Positions 28,333-37,021 of a DNA stretch of 64,000 nt are shown here, in pieces. Under the pieces are notes generated by a model. That model was given only the letters and a program-made list of their open reading frames with translations, was not told the origin of the DNA and searched no databases. Position 1 is the first letter of the stretch; every line of letters starts with the position of its first letter. The position numbers were made by a program, and so were the translations under genes. Origin of the DNA: Salirhabdus sp. Marseille-P4669 (lineage in GTDB: Bacteria; Bacillota; Bacilli; Bacillales; Alkalibacillaceae); assembly GCF_900240405.1 (NCBI RefSeq), contig NZ_OEQK01000001.1, positions 434,001 to 498,000 on the forward strand. Reading direction: 5' to 3'.

Positions 28333-28653
28333 TCCAATCACCTTCCTTACGATACAATTATACCATATGTCAAAAGGTAAATAATATAGAGAAAAATTAT
28401 TATTTTCAAACTTTTAATATAACGGTAAATATACAATCATAGTAACTTAAAGCCGTACATATGCTTTAAGTAAAAACGAATGTTATCAATGTTACCTCTT
28501 AAACCTGGGATTACAAGTCTCAAGATTGAAAGTATATAACGTGATAGCTAGGATTTAAGAAATTAGTGAAAAAGTACAAAAAAAACAACTGTAAGTATAT
28601 CGTTGACACAATAGGGTTATCACACAGGTTATTAAAAGGCTGAGGTGAATCAA
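28333..28653. other. Divergent intergenic region
   Basis: This AT-rich region holds the promoters of the second sinR-like gene and the phosphatase gene. A TTGACA occurs at about 28603-28608 upstream of the phosphatase, with no good -10. No GTTCTTT box was found here. Confidence 0.4.
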
Positions 28654-29424
28654 TTGATTGATATTCATTGTCACATTTTGCCGGGAGTAGATGATGGTCC
28701 ACAAATGATTATGAATAGTATTGTGATGGCACAGGCTGCATTGGACGAAGGGATTTGTACGATTATCGCAACTCCACATCATTTAAACGGTAAATATACC
28801 AATACGAAATTAGATATAGTAAAGAATGTAGAGTTATTAAATCAAGCACTACTAGAGGAGAGTATCCCTCTTACCATCATTCCTGGACAAGAGACGAGGA
28901 TAAACGGGGATTTGGTGGAGAGATTACAACAAGATGAAATCTTACCTTTGAACGATTCCAAGTATGTGTTTGTTGAATTTCCGTCTAATCATGTACCACA
29001 TTATACAAGTCAATTATTCTTTGACATTCAAGTAGCAGGATATACACCTGTAGTGGTTCATCCAGAACGGAATTCAACGTTGATACAAGATCCAGATAAG
29101 TTATATCGCCTTGTGAAGAACGGAGCTTTAACGCAAGTGACAGCTTCCAGTTTAATTGGAAAGTTCGGTAAGAAAATACAGAAGTTCTCGACTGAAATTG
29201 TGGAGGCAAACTTAACCCATTTCATAGCGAGTGATGCACACAATACTACATCAAGAGGCTTTTACTTACGTGATGCTTACGACTATATAAAGAGAGAATT
29301 TGGGAATGGATTGGTATTTCAATTCATGGAGAATGCAGAAAGTCTGTTAGATGGACGAGCGGTTGTTGGGGATCAACCAAATCGAATTAAAAAGAAAAAA
29401 CTATTTGGCTTTTTAAAAAGATAA
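28654..29424 (+). CDS. PHP-domain protein-tyrosine phosphatase (CpsB/CapC/YwqE family)
   Basis: The 256-residue enzyme begins at TTG 28654 with the canonical MIDIHCHILPGVDDGP metal-binding N-terminus; AGGTGA is five bases upstream. Other metal ligands lie in TPHH (about 40), E in FVEFPS, VHPERN (about 137) and SDAHN (about 192). Family members dephosphorylate the bacterial tyrosine kinases that control capsule or exopolysaccharide export. Unusually, no kinase, Wzz-like modulator or glycosyltransferase accompanies it here. Its neighbour is the SinR-governed fibre island. Confidence 0.88.
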   Translation: MIDIHCHILPGVDDGPQMIMNSIVMAQAALDEGICTIIATPHHLNGKYTNTKLDIVKNVELLNQALLEESIPLTIIPGQETRINGDLVERLQQDEILPLNDSKYVFVEFPSNHVPHYTSQLFFDIQVAGYTPVVVHPERNSTLIQDPDKLYRLVKNGALTQVTASSLIGKFGKKIQKFSTEIVEANLTHFIASDAHNTTSRGFYLRDAYDYIKREFGNGLVFQFMENAESLLDGRAVVGDQPNRIKKKKLFGFLKR

Positions 29425-29631
29425 ATAATTGATAGAAATATTGAGATAAAGATAGAGAGAATAATACTCTTTATCATAGATATAGTATCCGCAACCTTAA
29501 ATTTTGGTCTTCTTCTAGAGGATATGCTGCAGGGAAGTGGAACGAATATTAGATGGAATTTACTACTATCTAGTCCCAGACGAAGAAGTAAGTAAGGTCA
29601 CGATATGATCGTAGAAATGCATTCTTTATAC

Positions 29632-30168
29632 TTAATACGGAGAGAGTCTAGACGTATGTTTAGCTTCTATTTTTATGTAATGAACATTCGTATTACTCCC
29701 CGTGCTAGAAAACTGCATTATACACATAACACTCCTCTGATACTGCTTCTCCAATACATAACAAGATTCCTCCATTTCTAAATGAAGTCCATTATGAAAT
29801 ACGATGATTGATTGAATCGCAGCATTATGTTGAGAAGAAGCGGGTAGGATACAATTTACATTATTCGCCATAATCCAACTGCAACCAAAGTCGGATGGGG
29901 AAAGGGTAGGGAAGGCGTAGAGTTTTTTGGAAGGGCTAATGGGTATGGGGACTTTTCGCTTGAATCCAGTATGATATTCCACCGCGGCTCGCCTACCTTC
30001 ATACGTGGAACAGTTGTCGAGACAGGCCGAGCAGATTAGCTGAAGCGGCTTCTTCTGGATGTAGATTTTACGATCTTCTTCGATTGCGATGGTGCTGTAG
30101 TCCAGTTGTCTTACAGGTAATAGGGCTAACGTTTTTTCAGTGATTCGGTAATTGGGTTGGGTATTCAT
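29632..30168 (-). CDS. comK: Competence transcription factor ComK
   Basis: The 178-residue protein matches ComK: YIQKKPLQLICSACLDNCSTYEGRRAAV (around 50-78) and PIPISPSKKLYAFPTLSPSDFGCSWI (around 93-118). ComK activates its own gene and the DNA-uptake machinery. ATG 30168 follows AAAAGGAGTG. Length is close to the usual 190; the tail is a little short. A small Xre-family gene lies 59 bp upstream on the same strand, possibly co-transcribed. Some Bacillaceae carry two comK copies; whether another exists cannot be seen. Confidence 0.88.
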   Translation of the reverse strand: MNTQPNYRITEKTLALLPVRQLDYSTIAIEEDRKIYIQKKPLQLICSACLDNCSTYEGRRAAVEYHTGFKRKVPIPISPSKKLYAFPTLSPSDFGCSWIMANNVNCILPASSQHNAAIQSIIVFHNGLHLEMEESCYVLEKQYQRSVMCIMQFSSTGSNTNVHYIKIEAKHTSRLSPY

Positions 30169-30227
30169 TGAGGGTCACTCCTTTTGAGGATGATAGAGGG
30201 AGTCATGAATAATAGAGGAATAGAAGC

Positions 30228-30479
30228 TTAGTCTTTTGTAGCTGTTTCTTTTCTAATTTGCTCAAAAATGTTACTAATTTTGATTTTAAGAACAGGCTCT
30301 AACTTATATAATGTGTTTGCGACAGGGTACTGTTCGCCGCGTTCAATCTTTCCTAAATTTTTATCACTTAATCCAGTTCGTTTCGCAACCTCTTCTCGTG
30401 TTAATCCAAGAGCATCGCGTCTTTGTCTTAAATATCTTCCAAATAATTCAGCTGATAGATCTTCATAGCACAACGACAT
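30228..30479 (-). CDS. Small Xre-family HTH regulator
   Basis: The 83-residue protein has a Cro/C1-type HTH (FGRYLRQRRDALGLTREEVAKRTGLSDKNLGKIERGEQYPVANTLYKL) filling most of its length. ATG 30479 lies just after AAGGGGGAG; a TTG 18 bases upstream has no site. Immediately upstream of comK on the same strand, it may regulate competence or be a relic of the phage-like module next door. Confidence 0.8.
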   Translation of the reverse strand: MSLCYEDLSAELFGRYLRQRRDALGLTREEVAKRTGLSDKNLGKIERGEQYPVANTLYKLEPVLKIKISNIFEQIRKETATKD

Positions 30480-30592
30480 TCTCCCCCTTTTGCCCAATTA
30501 TCTTGTGGATCAAAAAGGTAGTACACGTCTTACTTGTTACATTTTGGGATTATATGGAATTTTTAATATATTTTTATTTCGTGACAAAAAGA

Positions 30593-30625
30593 AAGATAGA
30601 GCTCCGAATGAGAACTCTATCCTTT
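30593..30625 (-). terminator. Terminator of the sigma-factor gene
   Basis: On the minus strand GGATAGAG / CTCTATC encloses an AT-poor loop and is followed by TTTCTTTTT. Confidence 0.7.
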
Positions 30626-30631
30626 CGTTAC

Positions 30632-31144
30632 CTATTTATTATATTGATCAATCACTTTTTGGATTTTCTTTTTCGCAAGCTTCCCCCAATTTTTCACCGC
30701 ATTCTCTGTAACCATTTCTTTACTAGCAATCTCTTTAACCGTCCTATCTTGTAGAACAAACATGGAAAACCATTTCCACTGATTTTCGGAAAGGACTTCC
30801 TTAATCTGATTCAAAAGAATAGGATCAACACTAATATCAATAGAAGTCGTGAAATTAGCAGGACTCGAAGTAACAGCATGCTTGTATGCTTCCTCAATTT
30901 TGGATTGTCGATTTTGTTTGCGAATGACTTCAATCAATGCTTTCTTAACCATGAGATATGCGTAGCTGGAGAACTTGCCACGAGCTTCATCATATGTTTG
31001 GATCGCCTCCCATAGAGCAATCACACCCTCCTGATAAAACTCTCCCTCGGAATCACGTATCCCTAACCGATGAATCAAATGATAAATTAACCTTTCGTGC
31101 TCCTTTAATACATGATTAAATTCACTAGCCTTGAACTCTACCAA
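30632..31144 (-). CDS. Sigma-70 family RNA polymerase sigma factor
   Basis: The 170-residue protein has region 2 (LIYHLIHRLGIRDSEGEFYQEGVIALWEAIQTYDEARGKFSSYAYLMVKKALIEVIRKQ) and a C-terminal region 4 HTH (LQDRTVKEIASKEMVTENAVKNWGKLAKKKI). The start is chosen at TTG 31144, five bases after AGAGG; an ATG at 31222 extends the frame by 26 residues but lacks a ribosome site. It is a small alternative sigma factor with no anti-sigma partner nearby. On the same strand lie a replisome cassette upstream and comK downstream. Similar factors occur in Bacillus phages and in competence control; which applies is open. Confidence 0.8.
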   Translation of the reverse strand: MVEFKASEFNHVLKEHERLIYHLIHRLGIRDSEGEFYQEGVIALWEAIQTYDEARGKFSSYAYLMVKKALIEVIRKQNRQSKIEEAYKHAVTSSPANFTTSIDISVDPILLNQIKEVLSENQWKWFSMFVLQDRTVKEIASKEMVTENAVKNWGKLAKKKIQKVIDQYNK

Positions 31145-31376
31145 AACAGCCTCTTTCTGAAAGGCGCCTAACGTTTTATTCCGCGGTAGAGTTAGAATAA
31201 TAGACTTACGGTTTTTGGTCATATGGGGGAACTTTTTGTAGGGATTGGTAAAATTGGTGTTTCGAGGTGGGAAATGGCAAAAATGCGTGTGGAATGAGTG
31301 TGAAAATGGAATTTTGGGATGGATTTAAGGAAGTTTGTACTATTTTTGAGGTGAGGGTCTTTGTCCACCTCTACCT

Positions 31377-32627
31377 TCACACAAACTCCCCAACCTCCTT
31401 CACAAACTTCAACCTCACCGTCCCTGTAGGTCCATTCCGATGCTTCGTTACAATCACCTCCACAACATCCTCTTGCTTCGTCTCTTTATCGTAATAATCG
31501 TCCCGATACAAGAACATAATCAAATCGCCATCTTGTTCAATATTCCCAGAACCACGGAGGTCCGACATGAGTGGCCGCTTGTTTTGGCGGGCTTCAACGC
31601 TTCTTGATAATTGAGAAAGTAAAATGATGGGGATATGTAAATCAATTGCAAGAAGCTTAAGCTCCCGAGTAATCTCTCCAATCGCTAGGTCCTGTCGTTC
31701 GAAGTGGTTAGTGGTCGAAATCAGCTGTAAGTAGTCTATGATGATAAGGTGCTTTTGAGTTGGATGGTCATGAATCTGTCTTCTAATGGCGTGGCGTATG
31801 TCACTAATGGTTCGTTTGTTATCAAAAATACGTAAGTCCCATGTGGAAATTTCACCTACAGCATGGATGATCGTTTCATAGTCTTGTGGGGAAAACATAT
31901 GATTTCTCCACTTTTGTCCTTCTATATGGGTCTCTTTTGAAATCATGCGCTGAAGCAGCTGTTTTGTACCCATTTCGAGGCTGAAAATCGTAGTGGCTTC
32001 CGCGTTTTTGCAATGATTGGCTGCTAGGTTCAGGGCAAAGGCAGTCTTTCCAACTGAAGGACGAGCGGCAATTACGATTAAGTCCCCTGGTTGAAAGCCT
32101 CCAGTCATAAAGTCTAATTCTTGATAGGAGGACATATAACCAGTCCAGCCATTACTGGTTAGCATCTCTTCTGTTAAATGGATCAAACGGTCGTATGTGG
32201 TCTGCTCTTCATTCAGGCTACCTGAATCTCGGTACGCTTTAAGGCTTTTGATTAGGGTATCAAGCCCATCACTTGTAGGATTTTCACAATACCTCATTGC
32301 GGCTTCCTGTGCTTTTCGGTTTCGATAGGATTCTATGATGAAACGTTCATGCTGTTTGATCGTCGCGGTCGTTGCGATCGAGTCTGCCATTTTGTATAAA
32401 TAGCTAGGACCCCCAACGTTGTATATCTCTTTACCTAAATACGTGGTCAAGGATACCATGTCAATGAAATCTCCCTTTTTGTCCACTTGCTTCATCCCAT
32501 GAAAGATTCGTTGATGGTTCACATGGGCGAAGTGCTCCTCTTTAAGCTCCAGTTCTTTAAAAAGGGTGCCATCTACAAGGACTACCCCAAGTACTGCTAC
32601 CTCTGCTTCGAAATTCGAAACACTCAT
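31377..32627 (-). CDS. dnaB: Replicative DNA helicase, DnaB family
   Basis: The 416-residue enzyme has the N-terminal DnaB domain (LKEEHFAHVNHQRIF) and a RecA-like C-terminal domain: Walker A ARPSVGKTA (about 190), Walker B IIIDYLQL (about 296), and the LSQLSRSVEARQNKRPLMSDLRGSGNIEQDGD block (about 335-370) with the arginine finger region. It is shorter than chromosomal DnaC/DnaB (about 450) and resembles SPP1 gp40-type phage helicases. Its ATG overlaps the stop of the loader gene (ATGA). Confidence 0.9.
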   Translation of the reverse strand: MSVSNFEAEVAVLGVVLVDGTLFKELELKEEHFAHVNHQRIFHGMKQVDKKGDFIDMVSLTTYLGKEIYNVGGPSYLYKMADSIATTATIKQHERFIIESYRNRKAQEAAMRYCENPTSDGLDTLIKSLKAYRDSGSLNEEQTTYDRLIHLTEEMLTSNGWTGYMSSYQELDFMTGGFQPGDLIVIAARPSVGKTAFALNLAANHCKNAEATTIFSLEMGTKQLLQRMISKETHIEGQKWRNHMFSPQDYETIIHAVGEISTWDLRIFDNKRTISDIRHAIRRQIHDHPTQKHLIIIDYLQLISTTNHFERQDLAIGEITRELKLLAIDLHIPIILLSQLSRSVEARQNKRPLMSDLRGSGNIEQDGDLIMFLYRDDYYDKETKQEDVVEVIVTKHRNGPTGTVRLKFVKEVGEFV

Positions 32628-32950
32628 GATTGGGACTTCTCCTTTACGAGTCTTTGAAATTGTTCTAGAAACGCTTCTTTTTGTTCAGGGGTAACCTTAG
32701 CTGCTTCTTTTTGCCATTTTTTTATTTTGTCCATGTAATCGTCCTTTTCGGGTGGGAAGGCTGCGATGTCGGCAATGGTTGGGGGATAGGTATGTTCGAG
32801 CGCATACGCATATAGGTTTTGCTTTACACGTTCATAATCCATCTTTTCAAAAACGGGCAACAGGTTTTTCGCCTTTGCCTTAGTTAGACTGTATGCCGGG
32901 AAAAGGTCAGAGAGGCTCCGTAAAATTTCTAAGGCTTCGTCCTTATTCAT
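32624..32950 (-). CDS. Helicase loader/inhibitor, SPP1 G39P-like
   Basis: The 108-residue acidic-basic helical protein begins MNKDEALEILRSLSDLFPAYSLTKAKAKNLLPVFEKMDYE, matching the N-terminal domain of G39P-like proteins, which bind and hold DnaB-type helicases before loading. It is placed between a DnaD-like gene and a helicase gene, overlapping both by a few bases (TAATG upstream, ATGA downstream), the order used by phage replication modules. Confidence 0.75.
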   Translation of the reverse strand: MNKDEALEILRSLSDLFPAYSLTKAKAKNLLPVFEKMDYERVKQNLYAYALEHTYPPTIADIAAFPPEKDDYMDKIKKWQKEAAKVTPEQKEAFLEQFQRLVKEKSQS

Positions 32951-33732
32951 TACCAGCCCTCCTCCGCCAACTCTTTAAATAGCGACTCTTTTTCATCCTG
33001 CTTATTTTTAGTCTTTTGCAGCTCCCGTTGTTTTTGATAGGCGGCCAGCTGCTCAATCGTTTCAATTCTAGCCCGATGCCAGTCCTGTAATATTTTTTCG
33101 ATGTAGGAAAACGAATGGGCATTATGCTTCACTGAGATCTTCATCGCTGCAATCACCATCTTATCTCCCATTCTTTCACACCATTCTAATAAGCTTCCCC
33201 TCGCAATGGGACTCAACATCCCGAAGTTCTCCTCATAAACCGTAACGGCATTTTCCGCATCATGATGAGGATGTTTTTCTTTTTCTTTCTCTGTTTGTTT
33301 TTCTTTATGTATAGGTCCTGGATTCGTGCTGGAATGTGGTGGGGCTTGGGTGCTAGATTGGTGTTCGGATTGTGTAGGATTGAATTCCTGTTCCTTTTCA
33401 AGTGGTTCATTTTGGGTGACTGTTGTGGTGCAATACTCATTATTAAATTTCTCGACTATCGAAATCATCTCATAAATAGGTGCAGTACCTCTTTTTCCTG
33501 GGAAGTATTTAATTAATTCAAACTCTATCAGTTCTCTTCGGGCGTTCATGATCCCCTTTTTGGATAAACCAGTTCCTTGCTCGACGGTACTATTCGGTGC
33601 ATTGAATTGCCTTTTCCATCCGACCATGTTGTTGATGCCGATCAGTTCATACCATAGTGCAATCGCACCTGTAGAAATGTCATGCACAGACTTCCACGCC
33701 CGAAATGCATTTAATTCCTTAATGTAGTTCAT
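32950..33732 (-). CDS. DnaD-like replication initiation protein
   Basis: The 260-residue protein has an N-terminal winged-helix region (about 1-95) with NAPNSTVEQGTGLSKKGIMNARRELIE, a Thr/Gln/Pro-rich linker (about 105-150), and a C-terminal DnaD/DnaB-II domain (about 165-235) ending in SYIEKILQDW, the conserved YxxxILxxW motif. Such proteins recruit the helicase loader at phage or chromosomal origins. ATG 33732 follows GGAGTG by five bases. It starts the tight three-gene replisome operon. Confidence 0.82.
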   Translation of the reverse strand: MNYIKELNAFRAWKSVHDISTGAIALWYELIGINNMVGWKRQFNAPNSTVEQGTGLSKKGIMNARRELIEFELIKYFPGKRGTAPIYEMISIVEKFNNEYCTTTVTQNEPLEKEQEFNPTQSEHQSSTQAPPHSSTNPGPIHKEKQTEKEKEKHPHHDAENAVTVYEENFGMLSPIARGSLLEWCERMGDKMVIAAMKISVKHNAHSFSYIEKILQDWHRARIETIEQLAAYQKQRELQKTKNKQDEKESLFKELAEEGW

Positions 33733-33849
33733 CAAAACACTCCTTTTCGATTTAAGATTTTGTATTCAATTCTATAATCGATTGGGGAGTGGATTTGGTG
33801 TCTGATTGATTTAATTTTTTTGATTGTAGGGCGATCGTGGGGTGGTGTT

Positions 33850-33990
33850 TTTTGAATTATGTTCATTAACTGTTGAATTATTGATTAACTGTTGAATTAT
33901 TGATTGATATTGCTGAATTGTTATGCGATTTTGTGGAATAAAGTTGATTTGCTGTGGAATTACGTATGAGAACTATAGAATTGTAGATTT
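33850..33990. repeat. Degenerate array with 21-bp period (array A)
   Basis: The core GAAT(T/A), usually preceded by TGTT, TGCT or TGTG, begins at 33854, 33875, 33894, 33915, 33936, 33957 and 33978: steps 21, 19, 21, 21, 21, 21. Two neighbouring units share CTGTTGAATTATTGATT, the others only the core. It lies between the divergent replisome operon and the next plus-strand genes. Confidence 0.75.
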
Positions 33991-34212
33991 GTCATAGAGA
34001 AAATGGGGACCTTACTAGGGAAACATTGCTCATATCTCGTGAATTAAATGGAAAAAGCAATGGAAATCAAAAATAAAGTTAATAAGTTTAGGAACGAGAA
34101 ATCCGTCCGCTAGAAAGAACAAATGATTTACGAACACGCCATTTTAATGATAAAATAATCTTAGTTCTTTATTGCTTAATCTTAATATAAGAGCGGGGGA
34201 CCCAATGATTGT

Positions 34213-34335
34213 GTGGATACTTCCACTATAGGTGAGTTCTTGAAAAAGAAAGGGCTTCTTGTTTCCCATAGTCCTAACCTGAAAGCTAACCTCGTCAACG
34301 TTCTAGATGAAACACAGAATGATAGTATGAAGTGA
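34213..34335 (+). CDS. Possible small ORF or gene remnant (40 aa)
   Basis: GTG 34213 opens a 40-codon frame ending in TGA and followed by a strong hairpin terminator. The predicted peptide (MDTSTIGEFLKKKGLLVSH...) is helical and faintly resembles a SAP-type motif, but the match is weak. The nearest purine-rich site GGGGGA is twelve bases upstream, a poor spacing. It may be the surviving 3' end of a gene. Confidence 0.3.
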   Translation: MDTSTIGEFLKKKGLLVSHSPNLKANLVNVLDETQNDSMK

Positions 34336-34339
34336 GATA

Positions 34340-34360
34340 GCGGCACTAGCCGTTTTTTTG
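34340..34360 (+). terminator. Rho-independent terminator
   Basis: CGGC / GCCG stem, ACTA loop and seven T residues. It lies upstream of the symporter gene and makes any symporter start before 34360 unlikely. Confidence 0.7.
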
Positions 34361-34453
34361 TTTTTGAAAATAATCGTTTTTACTCATATCTTCTTGTTTC
34401 CCATTCTTGAAACATATTTTATCGAAATCATCATGAAAAGGGTGGGGTTACTA

Positions 34454-35710
34454 TTGAAAAGGTTTAAGTTATCTTTAGCTAGTCAGATCTTTATTGGCCT
34501 AATATTAGGAATTATTGTCGGGGGAGTCTTCTATGGAAGTGAGACGGCACAAAATGTTTTACAGCCATTTGGGGATCTCTTTATCCGTTTGATTAAAATG
34601 ATTGTCGTCCCAATTGTATTTTCTAGTATTATCGTAGCGATCGCTGGCGTTGGTGATTTGAAATCCGTTGGTAAGTTAGGCGGTAAATCTTTAACTTATT
34701 TTATTGGGATGACAATGGTTGCGATTGTGGTTGGATTGATTGCGGGTAATGTATTTCAGCCTGGTAATGGATTAAATATGGACAAGCTGGAGCAAAGTGA
34801 TATTTCAAGCTATGTGGAAACCTCTGAAGAGCAAGAGGGCAAATCGATTGCAGATACATTTCTTCACATTGTACCTACGAATCCAATTCAAGCAATGGTA
34901 GAAGGGGACATGCTTGCTATCATCTTCTTTGCAGTTGTACTTGGTCTTGGGATTGCAGCAATTGGTGAAAAAGGGAAAACACCGCTCCGTTTCTTCGAGG
35001 GAATTGCGAGTGCTATGTTCTATGTTACGAACCTATTTATGAAGTATGCTCCTATTGGGGTATTCGCGTTAATTGGTGTAACCATCTCAAAATATGGCGT
35101 TGAATCCTTAATTCCACTAGGGAAATTAGTCCTTACTGTTTATGGAGCGATGATTTTCTTTGTCGTTGTCGTCTTAGGTCTAATGGCGAAGTTTATTGGG
35201 GTCAATATTTTTAACGTACTGAAGCTGATTAAGGACGAGCTCATATTGGCGTTCTCTACAGCTAGTTCGGAAACCGTCCTACCAAGAATTATGGACAAGA
35301 TGGAGAAAGCCGGAAGTCCGAAGCACATTACCACATTCGTTATTCCAACAGGGTATTCCTTTAACCTAGATGGCTCTGTTTTGTATCAAGCAATTGCATC
35401 TTTATTTATTGCTCAAATGTTTGGGATTGACCTAAGCATTGTGGAACAAGTAACTCTAATGTTGATCTTGATGGTAACCTCGAAAGGGATGGCCGGAGTA
35501 CCTGGTGTATCCTTCGTGGTACTATTAGCGACATTTAGCACAATTGGTTTACCTGCAGAAGGACTGGCGTTTATTGCGGGTATCGATCGTATTTTAGATA
35601 TGGGAAGAACTGCAGTGAACGTAGTAGGTAATTCACTCGCAGCGATTGTAATTGCGAAATGGGAAGGGGTATTTAACCCTCCAGGTAAGGTTGTTAAGGA
35701 AGAGAATTGA
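34454..35710 (+). CDS. Dicarboxylate/amino acid:cation symporter (GltP/GltT/DctA family)
   Basis: The 418-residue membrane protein has the EAAT-fold landmarks: MIVVPIVFSSII near 50, the serine-rich STASSETVLPR re-entrant loop (about 270), FVIPTGYSFNLDGS (about 305), and AGVPGVSFVVL with DRILDMGRTAVNVVGN near the C-terminus. Members import glutamate, aspartate or C4-dicarboxylates with H+ or Na+. TTG 34454 is selected because GGTGGGG lies six bases upstream; longer frames start inside or next to the preceding terminator. Monocistronic with its own terminator. Confidence 0.88.
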   Translation: MKRFKLSLASQIFIGLILGIIVGGVFYGSETAQNVLQPFGDLFIRLIKMIVVPIVFSSIIVAIAGVGDLKSVGKLGGKSLTYFIGMTMVAIVVGLIAGNVFQPGNGLNMDKLEQSDISSYVETSEEQEGKSIADTFLHIVPTNPIQAMVEGDMLAIIFFAVVLGLGIAAIGEKGKTPLRFFEGIASAMFYVTNLFMKYAPIGVFALIGVTISKYGVESLIPLGKLVLTVYGAMIFFVVVVLGLMAKFIGVNIFNVLKLIKDELILAFSTASSETVLPRIMDKMEKAGSPKHITTFVIPTGYSFNLDGSVLYQAIASLFIAQMFGIDLSIVEQVTLMLILMVTSKGMAGVPGVSFVVLLATFSTIGLPAEGLAFIAGIDRILDMGRTAVNVVGNSLAAIVIAKWEGVFNPPGKVVKEEN

Positions 35711-35713
35711 TAT

Positions 35714-35747
35714 AAAACCACATTTCATTTTGAAGTGTGGTTTTTGT
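35714..35747 (+). terminator. Rho-independent terminator after symporter gene
   Basis: AAACCACA / TGTGGTTT stem followed by TTTTTG. Confidence 0.8.
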
Positions 35748-36147
35748 GCTTGTCATGAAGCTATTAATCAAGATGCTTTTTTGATATTTTTAAAGATATT
35801 ATTAAGGTAACAGTTTCCGTTATTTTATCCTACTAAGACGACCTATAGTAAGAAAGTCTTAGTGCTATTTTAATGCTAGATTTAGGGTGATTTTCATTCC
35901 GGGGTAGAGATAGTCTCGGTGTTTAAAAGGATAATTTGAAATATTTAAAATAGTTCTTTTTTTGTAGTTAGTGTAGAAAAATAGTTCTAAAGTATTGGAA
36001 AATGTAAGGATATGTTTTATTATGTATTTTACTGTTGTATTATTATAACTTTTTAAAATACCCCTTTGTTGTTTTATTGAAACATCTAATTATAAGTCCT
36101 GCCTTTAAAATATTACATAAGTTAACAAAAAATAGAGGAGATAATCT
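35748..36147. other. Intergenic region upstream of the response regulator gene
   Basis: No coding frame is seen. It contains a ~27-bp sequence (TATAGTAAGAAAGT... at 35844-35870) that recurs with about three mismatches at 48294-48320. Otherwise AT-rich. Confidence 0.4.
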
Positions 36148-36783
36148 ATGGAGGTAACAATTGTTAAAGAGCCATCTCTTTTAAGAGACGCTCTAATAAT
36201 GACTTTAAAAGAAATTTATCCAGATAATCAATATAATCTAATGGACCCATTAGCGTTAGAAGAATTGGATCAACAGGATCAAATTGCAGATCTAATCATT
36301 CTAGATGTTGATTTTGGTATCGATTTTACGCAATTGATTCATCGATATAAGAACGCTAACAAGAAGGTTATTATTTGGACTACCAATCTAACAAGTGATA
36401 ATTTAGTACATTACTTTAAATTGTACTTAGATGGATATTTCTATAATGGAATGCAAAAAGAAGAGCTGATTTCAGCTATTCAAAAAATACTAAGAGGGGG
36501 AATTTATATACACCATGAGTTATCTCCGATATTATTGAATGACTATGCAAGCTTTAAAATCGGGGTAACAAATAAACCGATTCATTTATTATCTAAACGA
36601 GAGTGGGATGTGTTAGAACTACTTACAAAAGGATTTAGAAATGAAGAAATTGCGAATCAATTGTTCATCTCTGAGAAAACAGTCAAAAATCACGTGAGTT
36701 CTATTTTAGATAAATTACACGTGCAAGACCGTACAAATGCCGTAATAATGGCCCTAAAAAAGAAATGGTTTATAGCAGAATAA
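36148..36783 (+). CDS. Orphan NarL/LuxR-type response regulator
   Basis: The 211-residue protein has a receiver domain (1-120) with the probable phospho-acceptor Asp in LIILDVDFG (about 52), but divergent acidic and Thr/Lys switch positions. A C-terminal LuxR HTH follows (about 145-205: LSKREWDVLELLTKGFRNEEIANQLFISEKTVKNHVSSILDKLHVQDRTNAVI). No sensor kinase is adjacent. The stop codon lies five bases before a c-di-GMP riboswitch that precedes motAB, so regulator, riboswitch and motor genes may share a transcript. Confidence 0.85.
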   Translation: MEVTIVKEPSLLRDALIMTLKEIYPDNQYNLMDPLALEELDQQDQIADLIILDVDFGIDFTQLIHRYKNANKKVIIWTTNLTSDNLVHYFKLYLDGYFYNGMQKEELISAIQKILRGGIYIHHELSPILLNDYASFKIGVTNKPIHLLSKREWDVLELLTKGFRNEEIANQLFISEKTVKNHVSSILDKLHVQDRTNAVIMALKKKWFIAE

Positions 36784-36787
36784 GAAG

Positions 36788-36860
36788 AGGCAAACTCATT
36801 GAAAGGTGAGGACGCAAAGCCACGGACCTAAAGTTATTGACTATGGTAGCCGGGTTGCCA
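36788..36860 (+). ncRNA. Cyclic di-GMP-I (GEMM) riboswitch aptamer
   Basis: The sequence has the GEMM-I hallmarks in order: GGCAAACTCA, a GAAA tetraloop, GGTGAGGACGCAAAGCCACGG (conserved GACGCAAAGCC), ACCTAAAG, then ATGGTAGCCGGGTTGCC closing P1 with GGCAA. A terminator hairpin follows at 36872-36899. Controlled genes: motA and motB. Binding of c-di-GMP would set termination, linking motility to the second messenger. Confidence 0.93.
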
Positions 36861-36871
36861 GAAAACAGTAT

Positions 36872-36900
36872 CTATGCGTTTTTGGCATAGGCTTTTTTTA
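36872..36900 (+). terminator. Riboswitch expression-platform terminator
   Basis: CTATGC / GCATAG stem with GTTTTTG loop and GCTTTTTTT tail, eleven bases after the aptamer. A further weak hairpin (GAATGTCT / AGACATTC) lies at about 36931-36958 before motA. Confidence 0.85.
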
Positions 36901-37021
36901 TATGGGGGTAATGGAAGTTCAGTTCTAATGAATGTCTACATTAAGAGACAGACATTCTCCAAAACGAGAAAAGGAACTCGTGAAACCTTAAATAAACTAA
37001 TTTGAAATTGGAGTGTATTTT

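Noticed and set aside
34358-34453. Longer N-terminus for the symporter
   Set aside because: The first start codon lies on the T-run of a terminator and no ribosome site precedes it or the ATG at 34433; TTG 34454 has one.
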